From Clostridiaceae bacterium BRH_c20a (GTDB lineage: Bacteria > Bacillota > Peptococcia > Peptococcales > BICA1-8), in the NCBI GenBank assembly GCA_000961765.1, contig LADT01000042.1, positions 1-40,906 on the forward strand: a stretch of DNA of 40,906 nt. The letters are read 5' to 3'. Positions 15,498-23,110 of the stretch are shown here, one piece after another. Within the stretch, counting starts at the first letter, position 1; every line of letters begins with the position of its first letter. A program made the translations under genes and the position numbers. Under the pieces are notes generated by a model. That model saw nothing but the letters and a program-made list of their open reading frames with translations. It was not told where the DNA came from and ran no database searches.

Positions 15498-15626
15498 ATG
15501 ACTGATAACGCAGCTAGACAATTTGGCTATCCATACGCCGGGGGCTACTGGTGGATTTGGATTATCATAGCAGTTCTCTTCTTTATATTCTTCTTCGGCC
15601 GCGGATGTGGTCCTGGCATTTGTTAA
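15498..15626 (+). CDS. Tiny aromatic-rich membrane protein
   Basis: 42 residues, SD AAAAAGGGGG about 7-8 nt before the ATG. MTDNAARQFGYPYAGGYWW is followed by IWIIIAVLFFIFFFG and RGCGPGIC. The N-terminal MxDNxAxQFG signature links it to the neighbouring peptides, but its membrane segment is a different, Phe/Ile-rich type. Two cysteines lie at the C-terminal end. It precedes the 15671 gene by 44 bp and is probably cotranscribed with it; no sigma-K-like box was found here. Confidence 0.75.
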   Translation: MTDNAARQFGYPYAGGYWWIWIIIAVLFFIFFFGRGCGPGIC

Positions 15627-15670
15627 GGAAGTTATTATAGGTTGAAATATCTAAGAAAGGAGGCATTTAA

Positions 15671-15784
15671 ATGGCTGACAATGTAGCTGGTCAATTCGGT
15701 TTTGGTTTTGGTTCTATTTGGTTGGTCTGGGTAGCCATCATTGCCCTGGTAATCTTCGTGTTCTGTATCCCTGGCTGTTTCTAG
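15671..15784 (+). CDS. Tiny membrane protein, FGFGSIWLVW type (copy 1)
   Basis: 37 residues, SD AAAGGAGG about 8 nt before the ATG. MADNVAGQFGFGFGSIWLVW opens the peptide, followed by a single transmembrane helix and the end FCIPGCF. The first 22 residues match the gene at 15928 except Ala/Pro at position 2, a recent duplicate. Function unknown; likely the same class of sporulation membrane peptide. Confidence 0.8.
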   Translation: MADNVAGQFGFGFGSIWLVWVAIIALVIFVFCIPGCF

Positions 15785-15793
15785 GATTGCCAA

Positions 15794-15832
15794 AAATAAA
15801 ATGGTAAGGCTTTTAGCCTTACCATTTTATTT
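15794..15832 (+). terminator. Strong intrinsic terminator
   Basis: A 17-bp perfect stem (15794-15810 with 15816-15832; core AATGGTAAGGC), 5-base loop, with the T-rich arm ending ATTTTATTT. Confidence 0.8.
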
Positions 15833-15852
15833 AATATCAAACATCTAATCTC

Positions 15853-15880
15853 ACAATCTAAGCATTTTTCTCATAGTATA
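15853..15880 (+). promoter_or_regulatory. Sigma-K-like promoter for the last peptide gene
   Basis: AC at 15853-15854, 17-nt spacer, CATAGTATA at 15872-15880; ATG 48 nt downstream. Confidence 0.6.
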
Positions 15881-15927
15881 TTAATGTAAAGAGAATATAG
15901 CCTTATTTGGAAGGGGGTTGAATATAT

Positions 15928-16047
15928 ATGCCTGATAATGTAGCTGGACAATTCGGTTTTGGTTTTGGTTCTATTTGGTTGGTCTGGGTAGCTTTGATAG
16001 CCTTGATCATTTTCGTTTTTTGCTTCCCATATGGCGGATACTGCTAA
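15928..16047 (+). CDS. Tiny membrane protein, FGFGSIWLVW type (copy 2)
   Basis: 39 residues, SD AAGGGGG about 9-10 nt before the ATG. MPDNVAGQFGFGFGSIWLVW is nearly identical to the start of copy 1 at 15671; the helix then diverges and the end is FPYGGYC. It has its own promoter and terminator, so it can be made separately from the upstream peptide cluster. One membrane helix, Gly-rich N-terminus, C-terminal Cys. Confidence 0.8.
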   Translation: MPDNVAGQFGFGFGSIWLVWVALIALIIFVFCFPYGGYC

Positions 16048-16054
16048 AAATAAT

Positions 16055-16088
16055 AAAAAGCGGTGCAGCTTAAGCTGTACCGCTTTTT
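16055..16088. terminator. Bidirectional terminator overlapping the end of the STAS gene
   Basis: A 17-bp stem with one G-U pair (16055-16071 with 16072-16088; AAAAAGCGGT and ACCGCTTTTT at the ends) serves the convergent genes ending at 16047 (+) and 16070 (-). Confidence 0.75.
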
Positions 16089-16444
16089 ATAGCTTTTTTG
16101 TTATTTTTTATGTATTCTATCGCCAGTTCTGCACTATCTGCAATACTGAAGATCTTATCCAACTTGGCAAAGCCAATTATTTTTCTAACATAATCTGTCA
16201 TACCTGTATAAACAATTATGCCTTCTTTTTGGTTAACATGTTTAAACAATGATATCAGCATTCCCAGACCGGAAGAATCCAATAAAGGTACTTGAGAAAG
16301 GTCAAGGACAAGCTTGGTAGTATTTATTCTGGTTAATTCTTCTTTTATTTTCTCTTTTAGTTCATTTGACTGCAGTAGAGTAACTTCACCACTAAGGCTG
16401 ACAATTAAAATTTCTTCCTCGAATTTGAATACAGCATTTGCCAT
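16070..16444 (-). CDS. STAS-domain anti-sigma factor antagonist-like protein
   Basis: 124 residues from ATG 16444 (SD AAGGAGGGG, 7 nt); an in-frame start 13 codons upstream has no SD. The whole length is one STAS domain, the usual size for SpoIIAA/RsbV proteins. LVLDLSQVPLLDSSGLGML contains the D-S-S-G-L site in which the first Ser (Ser57) is phosphorylated by the partner anti-sigma kinase in known members. The partner genes (spoIIAB/sigF or rsbW/sigB) are not adjacent, so this is a stand-alone switch protein. It is divergent from the germination operon; a regulatory link is possible but not shown. Confidence 0.9.
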   Translation of the reverse strand: MANAVFKFEEEILIVSLSGEVTLLQSNELKEKIKEELTRINTTKLVLDLSQVPLLDSSGLGMLISLFKHVNQKEGIIVYTGMTDYVRKIIGFAKLDKIFSIADSAELAIEYIKNNKKAIKSGTA

Positions 16445-16593
16445 TTTTACCCCTCCTTCTAAGGGACATATTTTCTTATTCATTTCTTTTCGCCATTTAT
16501 ATGAAAAACCCTCTAATGCTACATACTTCTACCTTTATTTAGTAATAATACATTAGAGTAGTTAGTTACTAGCCACTAATAATGGGGGATATT

Positions 16594-18219
16594 ATGTTTA
16601 ACCTCAAAAAACTAAAATTCCTGCAGTTTTTAATCAGTCAAAAGCCTTTAAAAGGTCAGCAGTCTGATAAAGGCCAAGGGGACAAGCGCCATGGACTCAC
16701 TGCGAATTTAAAAAGAAATATAACCATCTTGAAAGATAACTTAGGAACCAGCGGTGATATCGTCTATCATGAATTTACCATGGGAACTGAAGGCCGTCCA
16801 GATGCCTCGCTTATCTATGTCGACGGACTAGTAAATAAAACTGTAATTAATGAGTTTATCATCAACCCTTTGATGTTAGAAAGTCGGTCTGTTTCAGAAA
16901 AATGCGGAATTTTCCCTAATTATAACATAGATGTCATAAAAAATACGCTTATTTCCGTTGGTGGAATAGAGAAGGTATCTACCTTTGAGGAGCTAACTGA
17001 TAGTTGTCTATCAGGTGATACTGTCTTATTAATAAATGGTCTGACAGAAGGGCTGGTTATCAGTACCCGTGGCTGGCAAACAAGGGGTGTCACTGAACCA
17101 GATACTGAAGCAGTGGTAAGGGGTCCCCGGGAGGGCTTTACCGAAACACTGCGAACAAATACTGCTTTAATAAGAAGAAGGATTAAAAGTACCAACTTAA
17201 CCATTGAAACTTTTACTATTGGTCAACAAACCAAAACCGATGTAGCTGTAGTCTATATTAAAGGAATTGTCAACCCAGGCTTAGTAAAGGAAATAAAAAA
17301 GCGGCTAAAAAGCATAAATACCGATGCTATTTTAGAATCAGGCTATATTGAGCAGTATATCGAGGATGCTCCCTTTTCCCCTTTTAGCACCATAGGTAAC
17401 AGTGAGCGGCCTGATTCAGTAGCTGCAAAAATTCTAGAAGGTCGAGCGGCAATTATTGTTGATGGAACACCCATGGTTCTAACAGTACCCTTGCTTTTTA
17501 TCGAAAGCTTTCAGTCAGCAGAGGACTACTACTCTCGACCCTATTATGTCAGTATTGTCAGGATACTACGCTTTGTTTCTTTTTTCATTAGTATATTTGG
17601 TCCGGGAGTCTATGTTGCTTTAGTCTCCTTTCATCAGGAGCTTATTCCAACCCCCCTCTTAATAACCTTTGCGGCGGCTAGAGCAGGTACACCTTTTCCG
17701 GCAGTAGTGGAAGCAATCATCATGGGTATTGCCTTTGAAATATTAAGGGAAGCAGGGATCAGGCTCCCCCGACCCGTAGGTACCGCCATAAGTATTGTAG
17801 GGGCTCTGGTCATAGGAGAAGCTGTTGTTTCCGCTGGCCTAATCAGTGCTTCTATGGTTATTGTGGTTGCACTTACCGCTATTGCCTCTTTTGTAGTTCC
17901 GCCCCAGGCCGATGTCGGGGGAATTGCCCGTGTCAGTATGGTATTTCTAGGAGGAACCTTAGGTGCTTTTGGTCTTATGATTGGGTTTTTAGGGGGCTTA
18001 ATCCACCTTTGTACCTTACGCTCCTTTGGCACACCCTACATGTCACCTTTAGCACCCTTAAAGCCTCTGGATTGGAAGGATGTTGTTATTAGGTTCCCCC
18101 TATGGACAATGATTACCCGGCCTTCCAGTATGGGCTGGAATAATCCACAAAGACAGGAAATTGCTATGATGCCTGCACCACCGCAGGATGGGGAGGAAAG
18201 TGGGCCAGCTCAGAAGTAA
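16594..18219 (+). CDS. GerA-family spore germination protein (receptor A subunit)
   Basis: 541 residues from ATG 16594, preceded by GGGGG at 5 nt; the ATG at 16582 has no SD. A hydrophilic N-terminal half (about 1-300) contains the GerA landmarks DASLIYVDGLVNKTVINEF and DVAVVYIKGIVNPGLV. About residues 320-500 hold several transmembrane helices, including FVSFFISIFGPGVYVALVS and the FPAVVEAIIMGIAFEILREA motif typical of the family. The short Pro-rich C-terminus is cytoplasmic. GerA subunits form the germinant channel in the inner spore membrane with GerB and GerC. First gene of the receptor operon; followed by a hexamer-repeat spacer. Confidence 0.95.
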   Translation: MFNLKKLKFLQFLISQKPLKGQQSDKGQGDKRHGLTANLKRNITILKDNLGTSGDIVYHEFTMGTEGRPDASLIYVDGLVNKTVINEFIINPLMLESRSVSEKCGIFPNYNIDVIKNTLISVGGIEKVSTFEELTDSCLSGDTVLLINGLTEGLVISTRGWQTRGVTEPDTEAVVRGPREGFTETLRTNTALIRRRIKSTNLTIETFTIGQQTKTDVAVVYIKGIVNPGLVKEIKKRLKSINTDAILESGYIEQYIEDAPFSPFSTIGNSERPDSVAAKILEGRAAIIVDGTPMVLTVPLLFIESFQSAEDYYSRPYYVSIVRILRFVSFFISIFGPGVYVALVSFHQELIPTPLLITFAAARAGTPFPAVVEAIIMGIAFEILREAGIRLPRPVGTAISIVGALVIGEAVVSAGLISASMVIVVALTAIASFVVPPQADVGGIARVSMVFLGGTLGAFGLMIGFLGGLIHLCTLRSFGTPYMSPLAPLKPLDWKDVVIRFPLWTMITRPSSMGWNNPQRQEIAMMPAPPQDGEESGPAQK

Positions 18220-18220
18220 A

Positions 18221-18343
18221 GGTTTAGGTTTCGCTCGCCCTCAGGCTCACTAGGTTAAGGTTAAGTAAAAAAATCTAGGGTTTTCACCTTAATCTAGCGA
18301 AGCGAAATCTTAAAATCTCAACCTCAACCTCAACCTTAACCTA
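18221..18343. repeat. Inverted cluster of hexamer repeats between gerA- and gerC-type genes
   Basis: The left half holds AGGTTTCGCTCGCC and TAGGTTAAGGTTAAG; the right half holds the complementary CTTAATCTAGCGAAGCGAAA and tandem AACCTC/AACCTT hexamers. The halves can pair in RNA. It ends a few bases before the SD of the gerC-type gene. Confidence 0.8.
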
Positions 18344-18355
18344 TAGGGGTGAAAT

Positions 18356-19513
18356 ATGGAACACCGTAGGAAACTATTTATTACATTAGTTCTCGCAATC
18401 ACTCTCCTGGGGAGTAGCTGCTGGGACCGGAGAGAACTTGATGATTTGGCTATTGCCACAGCTGTAGGAATTGATCAGGCTGAGGATCCTAATAAGCTGC
18501 TAATGACTGTAGAGATAATCCTGCCGCAAAATGTTTCTACCCCAGGAGGTGGAGGCGGCCAGGGTCCAGCCTCCTTAAATATTCAATCCCAGGGCACTAC
18601 ACCCTTTGAGGCTGCAAAAAGATTGACCTTTGAATCAGATAAGAGGATATATTTTGCCCATAATCCTGTTCTTATTTTTAGTGAAGAAATGGCCAAAAAA
18701 GGCATTCTCCCCGCTTTTGATTTTTTTATTAGGGACCCTGAGCCTCGAAGGACAGCCTGGATGCTGGTAGCTGAAGGAAAAGCCCAAGATTTAATTAATG
18801 TCCAAACTATCTTAGACCCAATAACAGGTCTTTATATTGAACAACTAATAGAAAGTACAGGTGCTGCCTCCCAAATAGCCACTCTAATGGTCCAAGGCTT
18901 CCTGGAAAGATTAATGAGTCCAACAACAGCTCCTTACTGCTCTATTATTAGGATAAAAGGGAAAGAAAATAATAAATCCATGGAATTATCGGGTACAGCC
19001 ATATTCAAAAAAGATAAAATGGTTGGTAAATTTGATTATAAGGAAGGGCGGGGTCTCCTTTGGGTTCTCGGGGAGGTAGAAAGTGGAATCATTACTGTAC
19101 CTTGTGAGAAGGAGGGCAATATAGGCCTGGAGATAATCCGAGCTGATGCAAAAATTACTCCCGCTATTATTGATAATACTTTAAAGGTAATTATCAATAT
19201 TACTGAGGAAGGCAATCTTGGTGAACAGGAATGTCCTATTGACTTAACTGCACCCGAAGCCTGGCAGAGTCTAGAGAGAAAACAAGCTGAAGCCATTCGG
19301 CAAGAAGTACTAGCCGCTGTCAAAAAGGCCCAGGAATTAAACGCCGATGTTTTTGGTTTTGGTGAGGCTTTCCACAGAAAATATAAGGCTCTCTGGAAGG
19401 AGCAATTAAAGAATAATTGGGATGAATTTTTCCCCGACCTGGAGGTTGAGGTCTTGGTAGAAGCAAAGTTGCGTAGAACAGGAACAACTACTAAGCCGGC
19501 AGTACCGGAGTAA
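18356..19513 (+). CDS. Ger(x)C-family germination lipoprotein (receptor C subunit)
   Basis: 385 residues, SD AGGGGTG 4-5 nt before the ATG. A signal peptide (RRKLFITLVLAITLLGSSC) ends in a lipobox-like site with Cys22; the following WDRRELDDLAIATAVGID is the family hallmark. The -1 residue is Ser rather than the usual Gly/Ala. The rest matches the three-domain GerC layout, including FAHNPVLIFSEEMAKKG and the C-terminal FGFGEAFHRKYKALWKE. C subunits are lipid-anchored at the outer face of the inner spore membrane. A Gly-rich loop (GGGGGQGP) interrupts domain 1. Confidence 0.95.
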   Translation: MEHRRKLFITLVLAITLLGSSCWDRRELDDLAIATAVGIDQAEDPNKLLMTVEIILPQNVSTPGGGGGQGPASLNIQSQGTTPFEAAKRLTFESDKRIYFAHNPVLIFSEEMAKKGILPAFDFFIRDPEPRRTAWMLVAEGKAQDLINVQTILDPITGLYIEQLIESTGAASQIATLMVQGFLERLMSPTTAPYCSIIRIKGKENNKSMELSGTAIFKKDKMVGKFDYKEGRGLLWVLGEVESGIITVPCEKEGNIGLEIIRADAKITPAIIDNTLKVIINITEEGNLGEQECPIDLTAPEAWQSLERKQAEAIRQEVLAAVKKAQELNADVFGFGEAFHRKYKALWKEQLKNNWDEFFPDLEVEVLVEAKLRRTGTTTKPAVPE

Positions 19514-19594
19514 AAAATCCCCGGTCGTGATTTTTTACAGTCTATACTTTGAGGCTATACAAATCTGTCTGTGGGCGAGTGTGCGAGAAAAATC

Positions 19595-19626
19595 AGGTTA
19601 AGGCTAAGGTTAAGGTTGAGGTTGAG
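19595..19626. repeat. Hexamer repeat AGGTTAAGGCTAAGGTTAAG
   Basis: About five tandem AGGTTA/AGGTTG hexamers downstream of the gerC-type gene, the same family as at 3340 and 22007 but without the CGCTTCGCT leader. Confidence 0.75.
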
Positions 19627-19659
19627 AAAAAAAATAAAATAGACATTCAATGATTGTGT

Positions 19660-19732
19660 CAGACGCAATATTTTGACCAGATAGCTTTACTGGGCACTGG
19701 GCACTGGGCACTGGGCACTGGTCACCGGTCAC
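19660..19732. repeat. Solo CAGACGC element followed by six TGGGCAC heptamers
   Basis: GTGTCAGACGCAATATTTTG (core at 19660-19667) is a single copy of the unit arrayed at 23889-24124. At 19691-19732 lie six exact 7-bp units: TGGGCAC four times, then TGGTCAC and CGGTCAC. The same pairing of the two families recurs at 23663-24124. Confidence 0.85.
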
Positions 19733-19777
19733 GAATATAGTTTGTTCACCAGCCACTAACCAATTGGAGGTAATGCC

Positions 19778-20893
19778 ATGGAGCTTGAAAGGGGAAAAAT
19801 AAATAACCTGCACTTAACCTTTCTTATCATCGGCTTTACCTTTGGCTCATCGGTCATAATTTCACCAGGAAAAGGTGCCGGTCAGGATACCTGGCTTGCT
19901 ATTCTAGCAGGGCTGGCAGAAGGGCTGATTTTTGCCTGGATTTTCTTTACGCTAGCTGTGAAATTCCCGGGGAAGAATATAATTCAGATTAATGAGGTTG
20001 TTTTCGGAGTATTTACAGGGAAAGTAATATCTCTGCTTTATCTATGGTACTTTTTCCACTTGGGCTCCCTGGTCCTCAGGAACTTTGGCGATTTTTTTAC
20101 CAGCCTTATTTATTTTCAAACACCATTGGTCGTTATAATCGGTTTAACAGCAATATTAGCAGCCTCGGCTGTCCGCAACGGCATTGAAGTAATTGCTAGA
20201 TGCAGCCTGGTCCTTGTCCCCATAACTATCTTTGCTTTTATTTTTGATACTGTCTTTCTGCTGCCCGAGACGGAAATTACTAGGCTTCTGCCAATATTAG
20301 AACTTCCTCCCAAGGATTTTCTGAAGTCAAGCCACTCTGCTGCCACCTTCCCTTTTGGGGAAACAGTAGCTTTTCTGATGATCACAAGCTCTCTTAATAA
20401 AAATTCAATATCTTCAATGAAAAAGTTTGCTCTGGGAGGCATTATTATAGCAGCCATATTTTTTATTATGGCTGCTATCAGAAATGCAGCAGTGCTGGGT
20501 GGAACAGCTGAGATAAGCCTCTATCCTTCCTATGTTGCTATTCAGCTTATCGAAGTCGCTGAAATTTTATCCAGGCTGGAGGTAGCAGTTTCATTTCCAA
20601 TATTCATTATGGGATTTTTAAAAATCTCTGTCCTGTATTATAGTGCTGTAGTAGGTAGTGCGCAAATTTTAGGGCTCCGCAGCTATTTACCCTTGGTTCT
20701 ACCCATAGGCACTATTATGGTAGTTTTAAGTATTACCCAATTTGCTACTGCCGTAGAAAACATTATCTGGGCCACCGACATTTATCCCTTTTACAGCCTG
20801 CCATTTCAATTAATATTTCCATTGCTTGCCTTAATTGCAGCCATATTTAAACAAAGTAAAGCAGGCGCTAAAAAGGCGGGTGAGGCACAATGA
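19778..20893 (+). CDS. GerB-family endospore germination permease (copy 1)
   Basis: 371 residues, SD TTGGAGG about 8 nt before the ATG. Ten to eleven predicted transmembrane helices of the APC-superfamily GerAB/ArcD/ProY type. Family cues are LTFLIIGFTFGSSVIISPG at the first helix, the LWYFFHLGSLVLRNFGDF region and VRNGIEVIARCS. GerB subunits bind the germinant (usually an amino acid or sugar). It overlaps the next gene by 4 bp (ATGA), so the two permeases are coupled and may assemble together or offer two specificities. Confidence 0.95.
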   Translation: MELERGKINNLHLTFLIIGFTFGSSVIISPGKGAGQDTWLAILAGLAEGLIFAWIFFTLAVKFPGKNIIQINEVVFGVFTGKVISLLYLWYFFHLGSLVLRNFGDFFTSLIYFQTPLVVIIGLTAILAASAVRNGIEVIARCSLVLVPITIFAFIFDTVFLLPETEITRLLPILELPPKDFLKSSHSAATFPFGETVAFLMITSSLNKNSISSMKKFALGGIIIAAIFFIMAAIRNAAVLGGTAEISLYPSYVAIQLIEVAEILSRLEVAVSFPIFIMGFLKISVLYYSAVVGSAQILGLRSYLPLVLPIGTIMVVLSITQFATAVENIIWATDIYPFYSLPFQLIFPLLALIAAIFKQSKAGAKKAGEAQ

Positions 20894-21990
20894 AATTAGA
20901 AGGCGGTCAAATATCACCAGGGCAAATTATCTTTTTAGTGATTTCTTTTTGCCTAGGTCCAATCCTTCTTAAATCGGTCGCATTGGAAGCAGGACATGCT
21001 AATTGGCTGGCTATATTGTTGGGCTTGGCTGGGGGACTCCTAATTGCTCTTTTATTTACCAGCCTATCCATTAGGTTCCCAGGTAGAACTTTGGTAGAAT
21101 TTAATGAAATAATTTACGGGCCTTTATTAGGTAAGGTGATCTCCTTGACCTATTTATTTTATTTTTTCTTATTACCAACTTTGACTTTGCGGCTTTTTGG
21201 TGATTATCTTACAGGATTAATCTTTCCCCAAACCCCGATGGTTGTAATAATAAGTCTTATAGTCCTGGTTAGTGCTTCTGCAGTTAGAAATGGTATTGAA
21301 GTGATAGCCCGCTGCAGCCAGGTTTTGTTACCCATTACTATTATATTGTTATTCTTGGCCGCTATCTTTAGTATACCTCATATGAAATTTAACCGCTTTT
21401 TTCCAATATTTGAAGTGCCGGTGGCTGAGTTTTTAAGAGTCAGCCTATTCACCTCAACCTTTCCCTTTGGTCAAAGTATAGCCTTTTTAATGATTCTTGC
21501 ATTTATCGGGATAGACTCTAAGAAGGTAAAAATGGCCCGTGTTTCTGTTATGATAGGGTTAATTGGGGTAGGCTTAATATTAAATTTACTGGTCCTTCGT
21601 AATAGAGGCTTACTAGGTGCAACTCAGTTTATCGAAGTTTATACCTCCCATCAGGCACTTGGACTCATAGATGTAGGGGGTGTATTAACCCGTTTGGAAA
21701 TTGTAGTAACGATTAATTTTCTTAGTATGGGTTTTATCGCCATCTCTCTACTCTACTATAATACCGCATTGGGAATGGCTCAAATTCTAAAGCTCCGTAC
21801 CTACCTGCCCCTGGTCTTGCCCATAGGTATCTTAATGATTTGCACTAGTATCACCCAGTTTGAGAATGTCTTTGAATACCAGCACTTTAGTGGAGATATT
21901 ACTCCCCTTTTTGCCTTACCCTTACAGATTGGTATACCTATACTTTCTTTGATTATATGTAAAATAAGGGACTTACCGAAAAAGGAATAG
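20890..21990 (+). CDS. GerB-family endospore germination permease (copy 2)
   Basis: 366 residues, ATGA overlap with copy 1; the SD (AAAGGCGGG) lies inside the end of copy 1. It shares ordered motifs with copy 1 such as SASAVRNGIEVIARCS, LRTYLPLVLPIGILM (LRSYLPLVLPIGTIM in copy 1) and the FPFG helix, so the two arose by tandem duplication and have diverged. Ten to eleven transmembrane helices. Receptor operons with two B subunits are known, and the different binding pockets may widen germinant range. Substrate unknown. Confidence 0.95.
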   Translation: MKLEGGQISPGQIIFLVISFCLGPILLKSVALEAGHANWLAILLGLAGGLLIALLFTSLSIRFPGRTLVEFNEIIYGPLLGKVISLTYLFYFFLLPTLTLRLFGDYLTGLIFPQTPMVVIISLIVLVSASAVRNGIEVIARCSQVLLPITIILLFLAAIFSIPHMKFNRFFPIFEVPVAEFLRVSLFTSTFPFGQSIAFLMILAFIGIDSKKVKMARVSVMIGLIGVGLILNLLVLRNRGLLGATQFIEVYTSHQALGLIDVGGVLTRLEIVVTINFLSMGFIAISLLYYNTALGMAQILKLRTYLPLVLPIGILMICTSITQFENVFEYQHFSGDITPLFALPLQIGIPILSLIICKIRDLPKKE

Positions 21991-22006
21991 GGCTGCAATA
22001 TAAGTC

Positions 22007-22165
22007 ATAGGCTAAGGTTTCGCTTCGCATTTGCTTCGCTAGGCTAAGGTTCCGCTTCGCTAGGCTAAGGTTGAGAAAGGACTTTAAACCTTAACCTTAA
22101 CCTTAACTTAACCTTAACCTCAGCCTTAACCTTAACCTTAACCTTAACCTTAACCTCAGCCTTGA
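22007..22165. repeat. Long inverted array of AGG(C/T)TA / CCTTAA hexamers
   Basis: The left part has two AGGCTAAGGTTTCGCTTCGC-type leaders; the right part (22088-22163) is about a dozen CCTTAA/CCTCAG hexamers in the opposite orientation, so the region can fold into a long imperfect hairpin. It ends just before the SD of the 22185 gene. Confidence 0.85.
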
Positions 22166-22184
22166 TCTTAAGGAGTGAATTGAT

Positions 22185-22409
22185 ATGAAAATTTTCTTTT
22201 TACTTGCTATTTTTTCGGGAATAGTAATTTTTGAGGCACCGGGCCTTATTTATCGAAAATACTGGAAGGAACTGATTGTATTTTTCCTTTTCCTAGGCTT
22301 TGCCTTTACAATCAGCCTACTGGCTGTCTTAGGAGTCCCCCTCCCCAGCCCTGCCAAAGGAATAGAAACAGTAGTTAATTTTATAATTAAGTTAATTACG
22401 GGGAAATGA
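22185..22409 (+). CDS. Two-helix small membrane protein, possible germinant-receptor D subunit
   Basis: 74 residues, SD AAGGAGTG 6-8 nt before the ATG. Two hydrophobic segments (about 2-20, FFLLAIFSGIVIFEAPGLI; about 29-50, ELIVFFLFLGFAFTISLLAV) are separated by a short charged turn YRKYWK, then LGVPLPSPAKGIETVV and an amphipathic end. Small two-helix D-subunit proteins of about 75 residues are encoded next to many germinant-receptor operons and modulate receptor function; size, topology and position fit. The identification is inferred, not proven by a diagnostic motif. Confidence 0.75.
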   Translation: MKIFFLLAIFSGIVIFEAPGLIYRKYWKELIVFFLFLGFAFTISLLAVLGVPLPSPAKGIETVVNFIIKLITGK

Positions 22410-22412
22410 AAG

Positions 22413-22430
22413 AACGGGCTTCCGCCCGTT
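22413..22430 (+). terminator. Hairpin ending the germination operon
   Basis: AACGGGC (22413-22419), TTCC loop, GCCCGTT (22424-22430), starting 3 bases after the stop at 22409. The T-tract is poor. Confidence 0.55.
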
Positions 22431-22511
22431 TACGCAGTTCAGGGACGGTTCTTGACTTGCTCGAAATTAGTCTTTCCCAAAGCAAAAAAGCCGGTTTACT
22501 AAAACCGACCT

Positions 22512-22645
22512 TTCAAATTTCTTATGTAGCAATTAAGCTAATCACTGGCTGGCTTTAGTTATTAGAGGCTAGTTGTTAGTTGTTAGTAAGGTTTTCAGTG
22601 CAAGTCTGAAATCATAACCGACTTTTCTCAAGTTTCTTATGTATT
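22512..22645. repeat. Imperfect direct repeat pair in the gap after the germination operon
   Basis: AACCGACCTTTCAAATTTCT at about 22512 and AACCGACTTTTCTCAAGTTT at about 22617, both followed by CTTATGTA-like ends, are two copies about 104 bp apart. Between them are TAGTTGTTAG tandem repeats (about 22556-22588). TTTCACT repeats lie at about 22670-22695. The 22410-22682 gap otherwise shows no gene. Confidence 0.6.
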
Positions 22646-22682
22646 TTTTATAATCTTTACACTTTTACACTTTTTCACTATT

Positions 22683-23084
22683 TCACTGTTTCACTAACCT
22701 AATTGCTTCCTTAATCAGCTCATTGAGAGGTCGAGATTCAAATCCCACCAGTTCAACATGGGGCTGATTGACAGGCAAAAGAATTTTGCGACAATTGAGA
22801 GTAGAAATTATTTCGGCAATTTCAGGAGTTATTTCCCCCATTAAAGCATTAGGAACAATAATACCCAGAGGGCCCATAATCACCTGGGCATCCTTAGTAC
22901 TAATTCTTATCGCATTTGTTCCGGTTGCACCTTTAGAGGCTCCCGCCTTCACCATAGCAGCAGTTGCAATGGCATTAGTGCCTAAAGCCCATATTACCAC
23001 ATCAGTGCCTAACTCCCTAACTAGGCCTTGAATTAGTTGGGCTCCCATACCTCCACCCATTCCATCGATTACGACAATTCTCAT
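22683..23084 (-). CDS. DUF3842 family protein
   Basis: 133 residues, SD AAAGGAG 7-8 nt before the ATG. It matches the DUF3842 pattern: MRIVVIDGMGGGMGAQLI (glycine-rich nucleotide-binding-like loop after a first strand), WALGTNAIATAAMVKAGA, KGATGTNAIR, IMGPLGIIVPNALMGEITPE and the end KILLPVNQPHVELVG. A small Rossmann-like cytoplasmic protein of unknown activity. It follows the ECF S-component gene by 26 bp, an arrangement that suggests a joint role, perhaps in handling the imported cofactor; that link is inferred. Confidence 0.9.
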   Translation of the reverse strand: MRIVVIDGMGGGMGAQLIQGLVRELGTDVVIWALGTNAIATAAMVKAGASKGATGTNAIRISTKDAQVIMGPLGIIVPNALMGEITPEIAEIISTLNCRKILLPVNQPHVELVGFESRPLNELIKEAIRLVKQ

Positions 23085-23110
23085 CTTATTTGCTCCTTTT
23101 TGCTAATAAA

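Noticed and set aside
17634-18032. Minus-strand ORF inside the GerA-type gene
   Set aside because: Pro/Thr/Ala-rich antisense shadow of membrane helices with no SD.
19610-19813. Minus-strand ORF over the repeat block before the first GerB gene
   Set aside because: It translates the heptamer repeat (VPSAQCPV) and has no plausible start signal.
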